From Trichomonas vaginalis G3 (taxonomy: Eukaryota; Parabasalia; Trichomonadida; Trichomonadidae), in contig NC_067206.1 in the NCBI RefSeq assembly GCF_026262505.1, positions 15,620,205 to 15,684,204 of the forward strand: a stretch of DNA of 64,000 bases, in the 5' to 3' direction. Positions 19,913 to 29,236 of the stretch are shown here, in pieces; the first letter of the stretch is position 1, and each line of letters starts with the position of its first letter. The notes under the pieces were generated by a model, which saw only the letters and a list, made by a program, of their open reading frames with translations, had not been told where the DNA came from and did not search any database. Position numbers and translations under genes: made by a program.

Positions 19913-20353
19913 ATGAGTTCTTCATCAAGCTCTCGCGAACCTTCACCATCTATGAAACAAACTTTACCAAACGATTATGGAGCACCTATTGAATATTTCT
20001 TACGAGCTGCACAATGGCAAAGAGCAGTCTCACCAAGGTTAGGTGTTCCACCAGCTCCTGTCAAAAATAGCATTTGGTCAAGTCCTTATATAAAATATGG
20101 TCTCCCACTAGGTTTGCTAGCTACAGCAGGAGCAGTTATGATGTTGAAAAGAAATAAAGCAAATGTTGTAAATAATACTGAAGTAGCTGAAGTTAAACAA
20201 ACTCCAACGCCTTCACAAGCAAAACCTTCAATGACTCCTGAACCTATGGAAGTACAAACTCCTGTTCAAAAGTCAACTCCTAAACCGACTCCAACATTTA
20301 AACCAGAACCTACTCCTCAAATAAATCGTAAAACTCCTGCGTTTCCTTACTGA
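19913..20353 (+). CDS. 146-aa single-pass membrane protein with Pro/Thr-rich tail
   Basis: A serine-rich N-terminus is followed by one membrane segment at about residues 62-78 (YGLPLGLLATAGAVMML), flanked by lysines and arginine. A tail of ~65 residues follows, rich in proline, threonine and glutamine (PTPSQAKP, TPKPTPTFKPEP). The start has a TAAATG context. It follows the capsid gene by 30 bases. A membrane-anchored virion or entry protein is possible; no family is recognised. Confidence 0.6.
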   Translation: MSSSSSSREPSPSMKQTLPNDYGAPIEYFLRAAQWQRAVSPRLGVPPAPVKNSIWSSPYIKYGLPLGLLATAGAVMMLKRNKANVVNNTEVAEVKQTPTPSQAKPSMTPEPMEVQTPVQKSTPKPTPTFKPEPTPQINRKTPAFPY

Positions 20354-20401
20354 AAAAATAAAGTTATTTTTATTTAATATTAAAATTTTTATTTGATTGA
20401 A

Positions 20402-20638
20402 ATGACAAATAAAGTCACTGAAGCAATGAAACAAAAGTTTTTGGTAGAATACATTAAATCAGGAACTATTCCAGAAGGTTTTTACATTCATACTATGAAG
20501 GATGGTAGAGTTCAGTTTAGAAAGATAAAGCAACCATTAGATAGAGAAGGTATATTAAGGAAGATTAAACTTCATGAGGACAACATTGCTGAACTTAGGA
20601 AGAAGTTAGAAGAGTTGGAGAAAGGAAGAGAGTTATAA
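20402..20638 (+). CDS. 78-aa protein with KDGRVQFRK motif
   Basis: A small basic/acidic protein with the same F-Y-x-H/S-x-x-K-D-G-R/K-x-x-x-R-K segment as the 144-aa protein at 17849, followed by a helical C-terminus (DNIAELRKKLEELEK) likely to form a coiled coil. It has a T-rich upstream box starting AAATAAAGTTATTTTTATTT. The function is unknown. Confidence 0.5.
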   Translation: MTNKVTEAMKQKFLVEYIKSGTIPEGFYIHTMKDGRVQFRKIKQPLDREGILRKIKLHEDNIAELRKKLEELEKGREL

Positions 20639-20654
20639 AGCAATGAATTCAACA

Positions 20655-20703
20655 AGGTTAGAAATGAGGGTAGAAATGAGGTTAGATCTACCCTTCTACC
20701 CTA
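20655..20703 (+). repeat. GGGTAGAAAT repeats with AGATCT core
   Basis: The same arrangement as at 9853-9901: GGTTAGAAATGAG and GGGTAGAAATGAG repeats, then GGTTAGATCTACCC, then TTTATTTTTGC. It lies between convergent genes. Confidence 0.6.
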
Positions 20704-20802
20704 AATTTATTTTTGCGCTATGTTTTCATACGTGTGAGGGTGGTGATATCATTAATTTTTAAGTTTATTTTTTATAAATGACAGAACAAAAATAAAGCAT
20801 AT

Positions 20803-21231
20803 CTACTCAACAGGAATGAGACCCTTACTGACTATGTATTCGTTTAATGCTTGATGAAAACAATGGTACATATTATCGTATGGGTATACACAACGTCTGT
20901 TTCCATCGTCGTCGTATATGTAGAGCTCAAATCCAGTCCAACCTTCTTTTGTACAATATGTAGCTTTATTTAAAATTATGTAGATAAGGCAATTTTCTTC
21001 ATCGCTCCAGAAATAATTTTTGTTCTTTGTTGAAATAGTTTTCGTTCCTCTGCGACCATAAGGAATGTATGCAATAAATTTAGCATCATAAGGGATTGTA
21101 ATATATTCAGGGTTTCTTTCATCGTCAATGGGTCTGTCTTTGTTAAAATGCATGTTTCTCAGTTTTACTTGAGTTTTGAATAGTTCACGGAAACGTTCTG
21201 GGAAAGAGTCATAGTAAATGTAGTCAGACAT
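20803..21231 (-). CDS. 142-aa hypothetical Polinton protein
   Basis: An acidic/aromatic protein with several tyrosines and a beta-rich look (YITIPYDAKFIAYIPYGRRG, GFELYIYDDDGNRR). The start at 21231 follows a T-rich box of the element type. No family is recognised. It is the last gene of element 1 before the repeat array and the hAT fragment. Confidence 0.55.
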   Translation of the reverse strand: MSDYIYYDSFPERFRELFKTQVKLRNMHFNKDRPIDDERNPEYITIPYDAKFIAYIPYGRRGTKTISTKNKNYFWSDEENCLIYIILNKATYCTKEGWTGFELYIYDDDGNRRCVYPYDNMYHCFHQALNEYIVSKGLIPVE

Positions 21232-21285
21232 GTCTTTGTAATGAAATAAAAAATTTAAAAAAATAAAAATAAGGTTATTTTTTAT

Positions 21286-21346
21286 TTAGTGAGGACGGTA
21301 GTGAAGTCATTAGTGAAGTCGTTAGTGAAGTCGTTAGTGAAGTTGT
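21286..21346 (+). repeat. 12-bp tandem repeat (TTAGTGAAGTCG), about five units
   Basis: About five units of TTAGTGAAGTCG with small changes lie just outside the last gene of element 1. This may mark the subterminal zone of the element. No clear terminal AG/CT end could be set without the left end. Confidence 0.6.
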
Positions 21347-21447
21347 TTATGTGTCAGATGGTTTTGTAAATATTTAAGGTTAAGTTGTGTTATGGTTGTG
21401 TTGTAAAATATACGTTACCGGTTTCGTAAAGTGTCAAAACCGCTAAT

Positions 21448-22785
21448 TTGCGTACGGAGGCGCGCAGTGCCACAGTACACCACTTAGGGATACTAGTGGT
21501 GAAGCATACGGCAGACAATTGTGCAGCTTTCGCAATGCAAATTAATTATTGCAAAGCGATAAGCAAGGAGTTATCGAAGCCGGACACGAGAAGGGCATTG
21601 AATATGAGGGTTATTCATGTTCCGGATCATCGCTGGGTGTTTTTCTGGGATCTTCTGAAGTGGATAAAAGAAAAACACCCTAAAATTTATGAATTGTTCA
21701 ATATGGATGATCCACCGGAATCTGTTCAGATCTTAAGGGATATGGGAATTGATTTCAAGGATGGACTTCCACAATGGTTGTTAAATTTCGAAGAGATTCT
21801 TTTACCAATCAAGAAACTCTTGAATTATGCAGAGAGTGACGTTGGCTGCTTCTGCTACATCTATCCAATGTTTCAATCGACGATTGAGCAGTTGACCGGA
21901 ATTGCAAATCGTCCTGAATTATCAAGTTCGTCAAAGCGCATTGCAGATGCATTAATCGCCAACATGAATGAAGTTTTTGACAAACAGGGCAACTACGCTT
22001 TGATGAAATTTGCCTTTGGTCTAACTCCATGGGGCCGGTCAGTCATCCGCGCAGAATTGAACATGCATACTGAGTACAAGCCAGACGTTTCACTCTTCTT
22101 CCAAGAACCAATACCTATCAATGCTGAACTTGAAATCCCTCCAAGGAGCTACACCCCTGATCATTTGGATGAAGTGTCAGAGGATCAATTGGACAGAAAT
22201 CTAGATATAGAAGAGCCCGAGATTGAGAACGAAGCAATTGAAGGTGATGGCCAAGTAGATGCAGAAGACATTGCTCAGGATGAAGAAGTTGAAGAGAATG
22301 AACCAAGGAGGAGACTAGGCAGGAACCTTGGTGAATGGGCGTCTCTGTCAATGCAAGAAGTGGAAGAGTACAGCTTCAACGATTTTATGATCGAGATGCT
22401 TTCGAGACGTGCAGAAGCAGAAGCGAGGTTCTACAAGGGAAGTTCGGCCAAGAGCATAGCTAATGAGTACAAGAAAGCTCTTTCCAACTTTATACATATG
22501 AATGAGAGTGAAATCAGGAACAACACCGACCTCACCTGCTTGGATCAAAGGTTTTGGGTAGCATGTGATGCAAATTTCAAGGCATTGAAAGAGATTGCCT
22601 TAAAATTCATGTCTATTGCTGCAACCTAAGCTGATGTGGAAAGAATGATTTCAATTGTGCGGAACCTGCGTAATAGGTTTAATCAAAACGCACGTGAAGA
22701 TCTAATAAAGTGTAGAATCCTGTTGAAGCTTTTCATGACAAATGAAATCCTGAAAAAGATATTTCCAGATCTGACTGATCTTTAA
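21448..22785 (+). pseudogene. hAT transposase, 5'-truncated, with an in-frame stop
   Basis: The reading frame opens without an ATG (first codons around 21448), so the N-terminal zinc finger and the start of the catalytic domain are missing. The C-terminal part matches the hAT dimerisation region: QRFWVACDANFKALKEIALKFM, then ADVERMISIVRNLRNRF and DLIKCRILLKLF. A TAA at 22627-22629 interrupts this region, and the frame then stays open to 22785. An acidic insert lies at about residues 240-290. Base composition is more GC-rich than the flanking Polintons. No terminal repeats of a hAT element were found. Confidence 0.75.
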
Positions 22786-23110
22786 CTTGCCGTAGCCTCT
22801 TGCTGCCGTAGCTCCTTGATGCTGTAGCTCCATGCTGCAGCTTGACCTACTCTAGCCCCTTGATGCTGCTTGATTGTAGATGTTGGCTTTGAATGATGCC
22901 GCTTGACCTGCCGTAGTTCCTTGCTGCAGCTTGATTGTAGATGTTGGCCTTGAATGATGCCGCTTGACCTGCCGTAGCCCCTTGCTGCCGTAGTTCGTTG
23001 CTGCCGTAGCTCCTTGCTGCTGCTTGATCGTAGATGTTGCCCTTGAATGCTGCCGCTTGACCGTAGATGTTGGCTGTGAATGTTATCGCTTCAACCGCTA
23101 GCTCCTAACT
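22786..23110. repeat. GC-rich degenerate repeats (GCCGTAGCTCCTTG and GTAGATGTTGG)
   Basis: Units of about 60 bp combine CTTGATTGTAGATGTTGG, GAATGATGCCGCTTGACC and TGCCGTAGCTCCTTGCTGC. The two best units begin near 22868 and 22929, and shorter or scrambled units lie around them. The block begins right after the hAT stop codon and ends where AT-rich DNA begins. It could be the 3' part of the hAT element or a small satellite. It has no long open frame. Confidence 0.65.
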
Positions 23111-23570
23111 GCCTCCAAACAGCCGTTTTGCTATGACCTCAATCACTTTTATTTATTATTTTAAATATTATTTAATTTTATTATTTGAATAGGCCAACTT
23201 ATATTTGAGAAGCTCAATTTGAGACCACTTAAAACATTGAAATATCATAAATATTGAAATATTAAAAAGTGTATTTCAAAATATTGAAATTATAAAAATT
23301 TATAATACTGAAATTGAGACAAATTAATAAATTCAATGTGTTTTTTTTTGAAATAACTCTCAAATATTATTTTTTTGTTTATTTAATGATGAATAAATAT
23401 GATTGCTTTAGTCAATCATAAAAACTAATTTAAGTTTAAAATAATGAAAGGATAATTTGATTGTTTTTTAAAATACAATTATTTTTGATGATTTGCAAGA
23501 ATCTTTGAAAAGAATATAATATAGGTTCTATTTTTGTAAAATTTATCCAAATCATGTATTACATAAATTA
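23111..23570. other. AT-rich spacer before element 2
   Basis: Very AT-rich DNA without a supported gene. Its last six bases (AAATTA, 23565-23570) are the left target-site copy of element 2. Confidence 0.6.
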
Positions 23571-23608
23571 AGTAGTATATGTTGAAGGGTTTAGTGACTT
23601 TTTTTGTT

Positions 23609-23727
23609 TCATCTATATATAGACGATGCATTAAAATATATTTATTTATAAAAGATAAAAAATTAACATTAATTTTAAAATAATTTATTTTTTTATCTTT
23701 TATAAAAGAAGCTATATATAGATGATG
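23609..23727. promoter_or_regulatory. Long imperfect palindrome inside the TIR
   Basis: Outer arms CATCTATATATAG (23610-23622) and CTATATATAGATGATG (23712-23727) enclose inner arms of about 17 bp (23646-23662 and 23689-23705, core AAAAGATAAAAA against TTTTTATCTTTT). The right TIR carries the mirror copy. It ends at the ATG of the TIR gene. It could serve as promoter, as replication or integration signal, or both. Confidence 0.5.
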
Positions 23728-24309
23728 TCAGATATTCCGCGATTAATTAAACATTGTTTAAATCCTGAATGGGTTAAACTTCAATTTAAAAAGGAAGACT
23801 GTGAATTATTAAATGAATATGAAAGCCAAAATAAGCTAATGAGGTATAAATATAATGATAAAGAATATTTAATTTCATGGAATCAATGGAGTCATAATCA
23901 AAGACCTCATAAACGAGAAGAAGAAATTGAAAATAATGAAATGGAAATCATTGATGACATTAAAGAGGATGGAATTCCTAAATTTTGTAGAAAAACCTTT
24001 AGAACTAAGTTAGGAGCATATAAACGTAGAGTATTAAATCCTGAATATCTTAAACATTTATTTAAAAAGGAAGACTGTGAATTATTAAACGTTAATGAAT
24101 ATGAAAATGCTAAATCAAAACTGAGATATAAATATATTGGAAGTGATGAAAGGTGTAAAGATAAAGATAAAGTTTATTCAGTTTCATATAATAACTGGCA
24201 CACGTTGGGGATAAGAAAACATTTAGGAGATTATGGTAAAAGTTCCGAATTCTTCAAATCTAGTATGTATGAGAGAGTAAAAGAAATCAGATATAATTAT
24301 CATTCATGA
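23722..24309 (+). CDS. 195-aa TIR-encoded protein, left copy
   Basis: The gene lies wholly inside the left TIR, so an identical copy exists at 44505-45092. The protein has two related halves. Each contains LNPEWVKLQFKKEDCELLN or LNPEYLKHLFKKEDCELLN, then a basic Y-K-Y segment and an S-x-N-x-W motif (ISWNQW, VSYNNW), so it is an internal duplication of a ~70-residue unit. No known domain is recognised. A gene duplicated in both termini could act on the ends, for example by binding or protecting them; that is inference. Two adjacent ATGs (23722, 23725) are possible starts. Confidence 0.7.
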   Translation: MMSDIPRLIKHCLNPEWVKLQFKKEDCELLNEYESQNKLMRYKYNDKEYLISWNQWSHNQRPHKREEEIENNEMEIIDDIKEDGIPKFCRKTFRTKLGAYKRRVLNPEYLKHLFKKEDCELLNVNEYENAKSKLRYKYIGSDERCKDKDKVYSVSYNNWHTLGIRKHLGDYGKSSEFFKSSMYERVKEIRYNYHS

Positions 24310-24372
24310 ATGAAAAATAAACTTTAAAAATTCATGTCTTACATTTTTGAATAATTTATTTTTTTAATTCGT

Positions 24373-25485
24373 ATGAAAATGAGTGTCAAGACTAACGACG
24401 TTAAAAAATTGGGATTCACAAACGAGGAAATAAAGGATATATTAGAGGAGGCGAGTTATGAAGTTAATAAATATTATTTAAGAAATTGTAAAAAATTCGC
24501 GGAGTTTTTAAATGATTTAGATTATGATGGAAAAATGAATAAAGATGATGTTATAAATTTCTTATATCCCACATCTGAAGAAGAAAAACCTAAAGAACCT
24601 GATGTTTTCCCTGAATATTATGAAGAACGGATTAAAGATGATGAATATGATGAAATTGAAAGACTGGAAAAAATAAGAGATGAAATAGATGAAAAAATTA
24701 AGGAATTAAGAGAAGTTGAAAAATATAATGAGAATGAAGTAGAGGGTTTAATGAATATCCCAGCTTCAGAATCAGAAGTACAGAAATCTCATGAAGAAAG
24801 ATATAAAAATTACTTTTTGGAATCTACTAAAAATTTATTAGATGGTGATATTGACGAAACACTTTCAGAAGAAGGTACAAAATTTATTCATAAACATAAG
24901 TTACAATTTATTGATAATGAAGAATACCCCTGTATCCTACTTTCACCTCCTCTCGATTCTGAAAAATTCAAAAAAGCATTGAAAAATGTAACATATGCAA
25001 CAAATACGATTAAGAAAGAAGATCATGATATTTACACAAATTATTATTTAAATAAATGCACGGGTGTTGATAAAGTTTTTGATTTATTAGATAAAATATC
25101 AAAAGAAACCATTGGAACCTATAAAATTTTATGTGATTGTGGTTTCATTATTGAAGATACTAATAATGTTTCATATGAAAGAACAGCACCGAAGGAAGAC
25201 GAAGTGGAAAGGTCTATACCATTCGTTATTAAGAACATAAAAGATATGAAAACTTATAAACATTATATTTATTCATTTATTTCAGAAAAAATGGAAGCAA
25301 CCCATAAAACATCTTCTCATCATTTTATAGCTATTCATACATTCCTTTTCAAAGTTGTGAAATTAAATAAGACAGGAATTAGATTTAATGTATCAGGGTA
25401 CACATTCTTGAGTAAATTAAAATGTATTCGTCACGTCGCAGATGATAAAAATTTATGTGTTCTTAATTCATTTTATGGACTTTAG
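24373..25485 (+). CDS. 370-aa polymerase-associated N-terminal protein
   Basis: It starts in the last bases of the TIR (ATG at 24373 or 24379) after a T-rich box. The first ~65 residues (LGFTNEEIKDILEEASYEVNK, then a second helix pair) resemble the N-terminus of the polymerase region of element 1. An acidic coiled region follows (KIRDEIDEKIKELREVEK). The C-terminus (DDKNLCVLNSFY) resembles TEDNCFVYACIQ in the element 1 polymerase region. It therefore corresponds to the N-terminal portion of the polymerase module. It is followed by a hairpin (25491-25503) and a second promoter-like box before the next start. Confidence 0.6.
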   Translation: MKMSVKTNDVKKLGFTNEEIKDILEEASYEVNKYYLRNCKKFAEFLNDLDYDGKMNKDDVINFLYPTSEEEKPKEPDVFPEYYEERIKDDEYDEIERLEKIRDEIDEKIKELREVEKYNENEVEGLMNIPASESEVQKSHEERYKNYFLESTKNLLDGDIDETLSEEGTKFIHKHKLQFIDNEEYPCILLSPPLDSEKFKKALKNVTYATNTIKKEDHDIYTNYYLNKCTGVDKVFDLLDKISKETIGTYKILCDCGFIIEDTNNVSYERTAPKEDEVERSIPFVIKNIKDMKTYKHYIYSFISEKMEATHKTSSHHFIAIHTFLFKVVKLNKTGIRFNVSGYTFLSKLKCIRHVADDKNLCVLNSFYGL

Positions 25486-25563
25486 CCCTGGACTCTCTGA
25501 GTCTCGGACTTTAAAAAATAAACTTTATTTTTATTTATTTTTTTAATTTTTATTCTTACATAA

Positions 25564-28500
25564 ATGAACAAAAACGGAACAGCTAAAATGAATGATAATC
25601 AAATTAGAGCAGAAGGTAGAAGGTTATTTAAACGCTTCTATAACATTCCTGATGGTGTTAATCCTAAAACTCGTAGAAGTTATTTAAACGAAGCAATAGA
25701 TGCATATGAAGGTTTGCATTTCATCAGAAAGTGAGAGGTTAGCAAGAATGTTAAACGTTAATATTGATTTTTATTATTGTGATCCTCAACCAGAAGACGT
25801 AGACATTAACAAGGTAGACTTTTCATTAGTGGATTCAATAATGATAGATCCAGAATTTGAAACAGTAAATATTTTATTAACACAGAGTCCATGTGGAAAA
25901 CTTCACGCTGACAGAATAACAGACGTTGAAGCACTCACAGGATATAAAGTTTGCCCCTTTTGCAAAGAAGAAGTTTATTCTATCCGTGATGATCCAGAAA
26001 GGAAAAACCAAAGAAGATTTTTAAAACATTGTGAGAAATGTAAAGAAAATAATGGAAGATTAATTCAAGACGTTCAATTGCAAAACACACAACAACCATA
26101 TGCACCACATATCACGAAACAGAAGATATATCAATGGCTATTAGCTCACAATTTGCAGGAATATTATAAACCAACAAGATATTATATTACTTTTGACTTT
26201 GAAACATTAGAGACTAAAGAAGAACTTCAACTTTCTGAATGTGCAACTTTGAACGCTTACTTAAAACCATTCATGGTATCATCAACGGTTAAATTAAAGC
26301 CGCAAACGGACTCTTTGAGTCCTGAAGGTCTTTCAGACCGAAGCGGTGAGGTCGTAGACCGTGATAAAACATTTACGAGGAATTTTTGCTTAACTTCAAG
26401 TGATTCTTTTATTTCTGATTGGATTGAATTTTTATTTTCAACCTGTTCATTAGTTGCTAAATCAAATATTGAACAATATGAAGAATTAATGAAGTTGCAA
26501 ACATTAAATGAGAAACAAAAGGAAGCATTTAAAGAACTTCTAGATGAGGAATTCAATAAAGTGAATATCATAGGTTTTAATTCGGGAAAGTTTGATTTAA
26601 ATTTAATTCTTCGTGATTTAAACACTGCAAAATGGAAAATAAAATCAATGCTGGGTTCTCTTCTCAATTTAAGCAATCATTGTAAAGAAAACAAACGTTC
26701 CATATGAATTGAGATTTATTGACATCAGAAATTATATAGCGGGTGGGACATTAGACCAATTCACTCAAGATTTCGGAAACAATAAATCACGTGTTAAATC
26801 CTTTTTCCCTTATCAATTCATCACATGGGAAAAGAAAATTACGAAGAATTATATAAAGAGGAACCATTCACGAAAGATTCATTTTATTCAGCATTAACTC
26901 AAGAAACTATATCAGATAGTGATTATCAAATATATCTCAATGATGCTAAAATTTTAAGAATAGATTAGAATATTTTATTCATTATTGCAATAAAGATGTT
27001 GAAATTATGATTGACCCAATTGATAAAATTATTGAAGAAACATTTGTTATAAATTGACATGCTTCATAATCTTTCTTTATCATCGAATGCATCAATGATT
27101 CGTTACGCTTTAGCATATAAAGACTTTAATCCTAACGAAAAATATCCAGAAGAAGAAAATGTGGAATCAAGTTTGAATTAACGAAAAGTATTGGAAATAT
27201 AAAATTGAATCATATAAGAAACAAGATGAAAAAGCAGAAAGAGATACTAAAAATAATGTTTCAATGGATGATTTTCAATACTATCACGATTTAATCCTTT
27301 CATCTAAATCAAAATGTGTGGTAAAGCGTTTACATATGCAAATAAACCAACATTAGATAGAATCGATAATGAAAAACACATACCAAAGAAAATTGTCAGT
27401 TAATGTGTTGTTATTGTAATGTCGTAAAATCAAATAAAGATGAAGATGTTCAACGTTTAAGAATCAATTTAAGAAATTATGCATTAAAAAATAATTTACC
27501 AATGACTTTAGATTCAGTTGAAGCTTATCACATTCTCCGTAATGGAATTACTGGTGGTCTATCAAATGTTCAACATAGAGTAAATCTTAAAGGAATCACG
27601 CACATTAATAAACTTTCATATAGTCCAGAAACTAAAACTGTATCAAATGAGGACACCACCAACATTATGACTCATTTCGTTGGTGTTGATTTTAATTCAT
27701 TATATCCTTCATCATTTTCATCTAATCCTCATGATTTCATTCAATATACTGACCATAAAATGTATATGCCGGGAAGATTGAATGGTGTTATCATTTGTGA
27801 TACAGCAACAAAGAAAGCAAAAGCACTGGGAATTATTAGAAAGAAAAATACTTTATTCGTGGCTGAAGTAAAGGGTCACATTGATGAAAAATACATTAAT
27901 GATTACATAAACTTTTTACGATAATAAGAAACTTAGATATTATCACAGATGAAAAAAACAATTGGCGGTTTTATGTATAATTACATGAAATCAAACAATC
28001 TACCAGTTGACCAGAAACAGAGGAAATTAACTCAGTTAGCATCAAACACAACCAATATCAACCATTTTCTTCTTATTATCTTTGGTATCTAATCGACAGA
28101 TTTCATTTTATCATCGATGATATTCAATCAATTTTAACATTTACGAAAAACACTTGTTTTAATGAATTTGCGAACGAATTTATGAACGAAAGACAAAAGG
28201 CTGAATTAGAAGGAAATAAAGGAAAAAGTTTATTTTGCAAGATTTCACTTAATGGATCATATGGTTACGATGCAATGAATACACAAAATTACACAAAGAC
28301 TAAAATAATGAATGCACAGAAGGCACGCGTTGCATGTATGTCAAATAAGTTTAAAAACATAAGAGAAATAGGAGAGGATACGTATCAAGTGATGCTCAAA
28401 GATAGATTTTATAGATGTGATACATGTTTACAAGAGGCATTCTTCACTTTAGATAACGCAAAATACTGGTATTTAGTTTTCATTTATGATTTTATGTATA

Positions 28501-29061
28501 AATGCATGGATTAATCGTTTTCATTTCATTGAAGGTGATACTGATTCATCTTATTGGGCTATTGCTGGCGATCCAAATCTTCCTAACACTCAAGCATTTC
28601 AGGCGATTGTAACCGATAAAAAATTTTATGATAAAAACATTTTCAAATTCGCACCATTTGATTTTCTTCTGTTTTGATGAGAAATTTAAACCTAAATTAA
28701 AGAATAAAGCTGAAGAAAAAGCACATGAGAAGAAGTTATTGGGTTTAGCAATTGAGAAACAAGGTGATAACTTGGCGTTATGCCCTAAGTGTTATACATC
28801 ATTTAATGGGATGATAGGTGAAGACTCCTTCAAAAAGATTGCACAAAAAATGAAAGGTGTTAGTTTACGACAAAATAAGCAATTAACACCTAAAAATTAT
28901 TTGGATATAATAAATGATAAAGTTATTTTCGATGGTCAGAATATTAATTTACAACTTAAAAACGGGTCAATGACTCGCTTAACAATCGATAAGACTGCAT
29001 TAACAGGAGCACACACTAAGGCTGTATGTTGTGAAAATGGATGTTGTATGCCATTTATTTA
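25564..29061 (+). pseudogene. Protein-primed DNA polymerase B, broken
   Basis: Motifs in order: a zinc-finger-like C-x2-C ... C-x2-C (CPFC and CEKC), exonuclease I (YYITFDFETLE), exonuclease II (IIGFNSGKFDLNLIL), exonuclease III (YCNKDVEIM), polymerase motif A (VGVDFNSLYPSSF), motif B (SLNGSYGYDAMN) and motif C (EGDTDSSYW). The region is broken, with many breaks (more than five). The long nested hairpin unit at 26299-26360 lies between exonuclease motifs I and II. After 29061 a short stretch up to about 29213 looks coding but is not assigned. Confidence 0.9.
26299..26362 (+). repeat. Long nested hairpin unit inside the polymerase gene
   Basis: The stems are GGACTC/GAGTCC (26308-26322), GGTCT/AGACC (26327-26339) and GGTC/GACC (26350-26360). 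An outer CCGC (26300-26303) / GCGG (26343-26346) pair encloses the first two. The unit keeps the local frame open. A near copy lies in a non-coding gap of element 1 at 8565-8621. Confidence 0.8.
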
Positions 29062-29236
29062 ATATAATTTAAAAACGTAGGGGTTGAGTCATGAATTTAA
29101 AATTTTTTTTAATAAAAATGCTACAGAAGAGACAAAAGGAACCGTTAATAATGTGATTCAATATGTAAATAATGGTTTTGATACTATGATTCAAAGAGGT
29201 GGGCACCCTTAAAACATTTATTTTATTTTTATATAA

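Larger units (their letters stand above)
1..21350. mobile_element. Polinton/Maverick element 1 (left end outside window)
   Basis: A large virus-like DNA element of the Polinton/Maverick family. It carries a DDE integrase with a chromo-like tail, protein-primed DNA polymerase B, packaging ATPase, double-jelly-roll major capsid gene, minor structural genes and a long fibre. The left end lies outside the window, so the terminal repeats cannot be compared. The right end is placed only roughly, after the last small gene and a 12-bp repeat array and before a hAT fragment. It is partly broken: roughly half of the recognisable large genes are disrupted, with well over ten breaks in all. Integrase, fibre and penton-like genes look whole. 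The span could also be two abutting elements meeting near 12.3-12.7 kb; the single copy of each core gene favours one. Confidence 0.85.
23571..24385 (+). repeat. Left terminal inverted repeat of element 2 (815 bp)
   Basis: It matches 44429-45243 in reverse complement over its full length. It holds a long imperfect stem (23609-23727), the complete 195-aa gene, and the promoter and first codons (MKMS) of the first inward gene. Confidence 0.95.

Noticed and set aside
20803-21231. 142-aa protein considered as the missing protease
   Set aside because: No ordered His, acidic, Gln and Cys residues of the adenain type could be seen.
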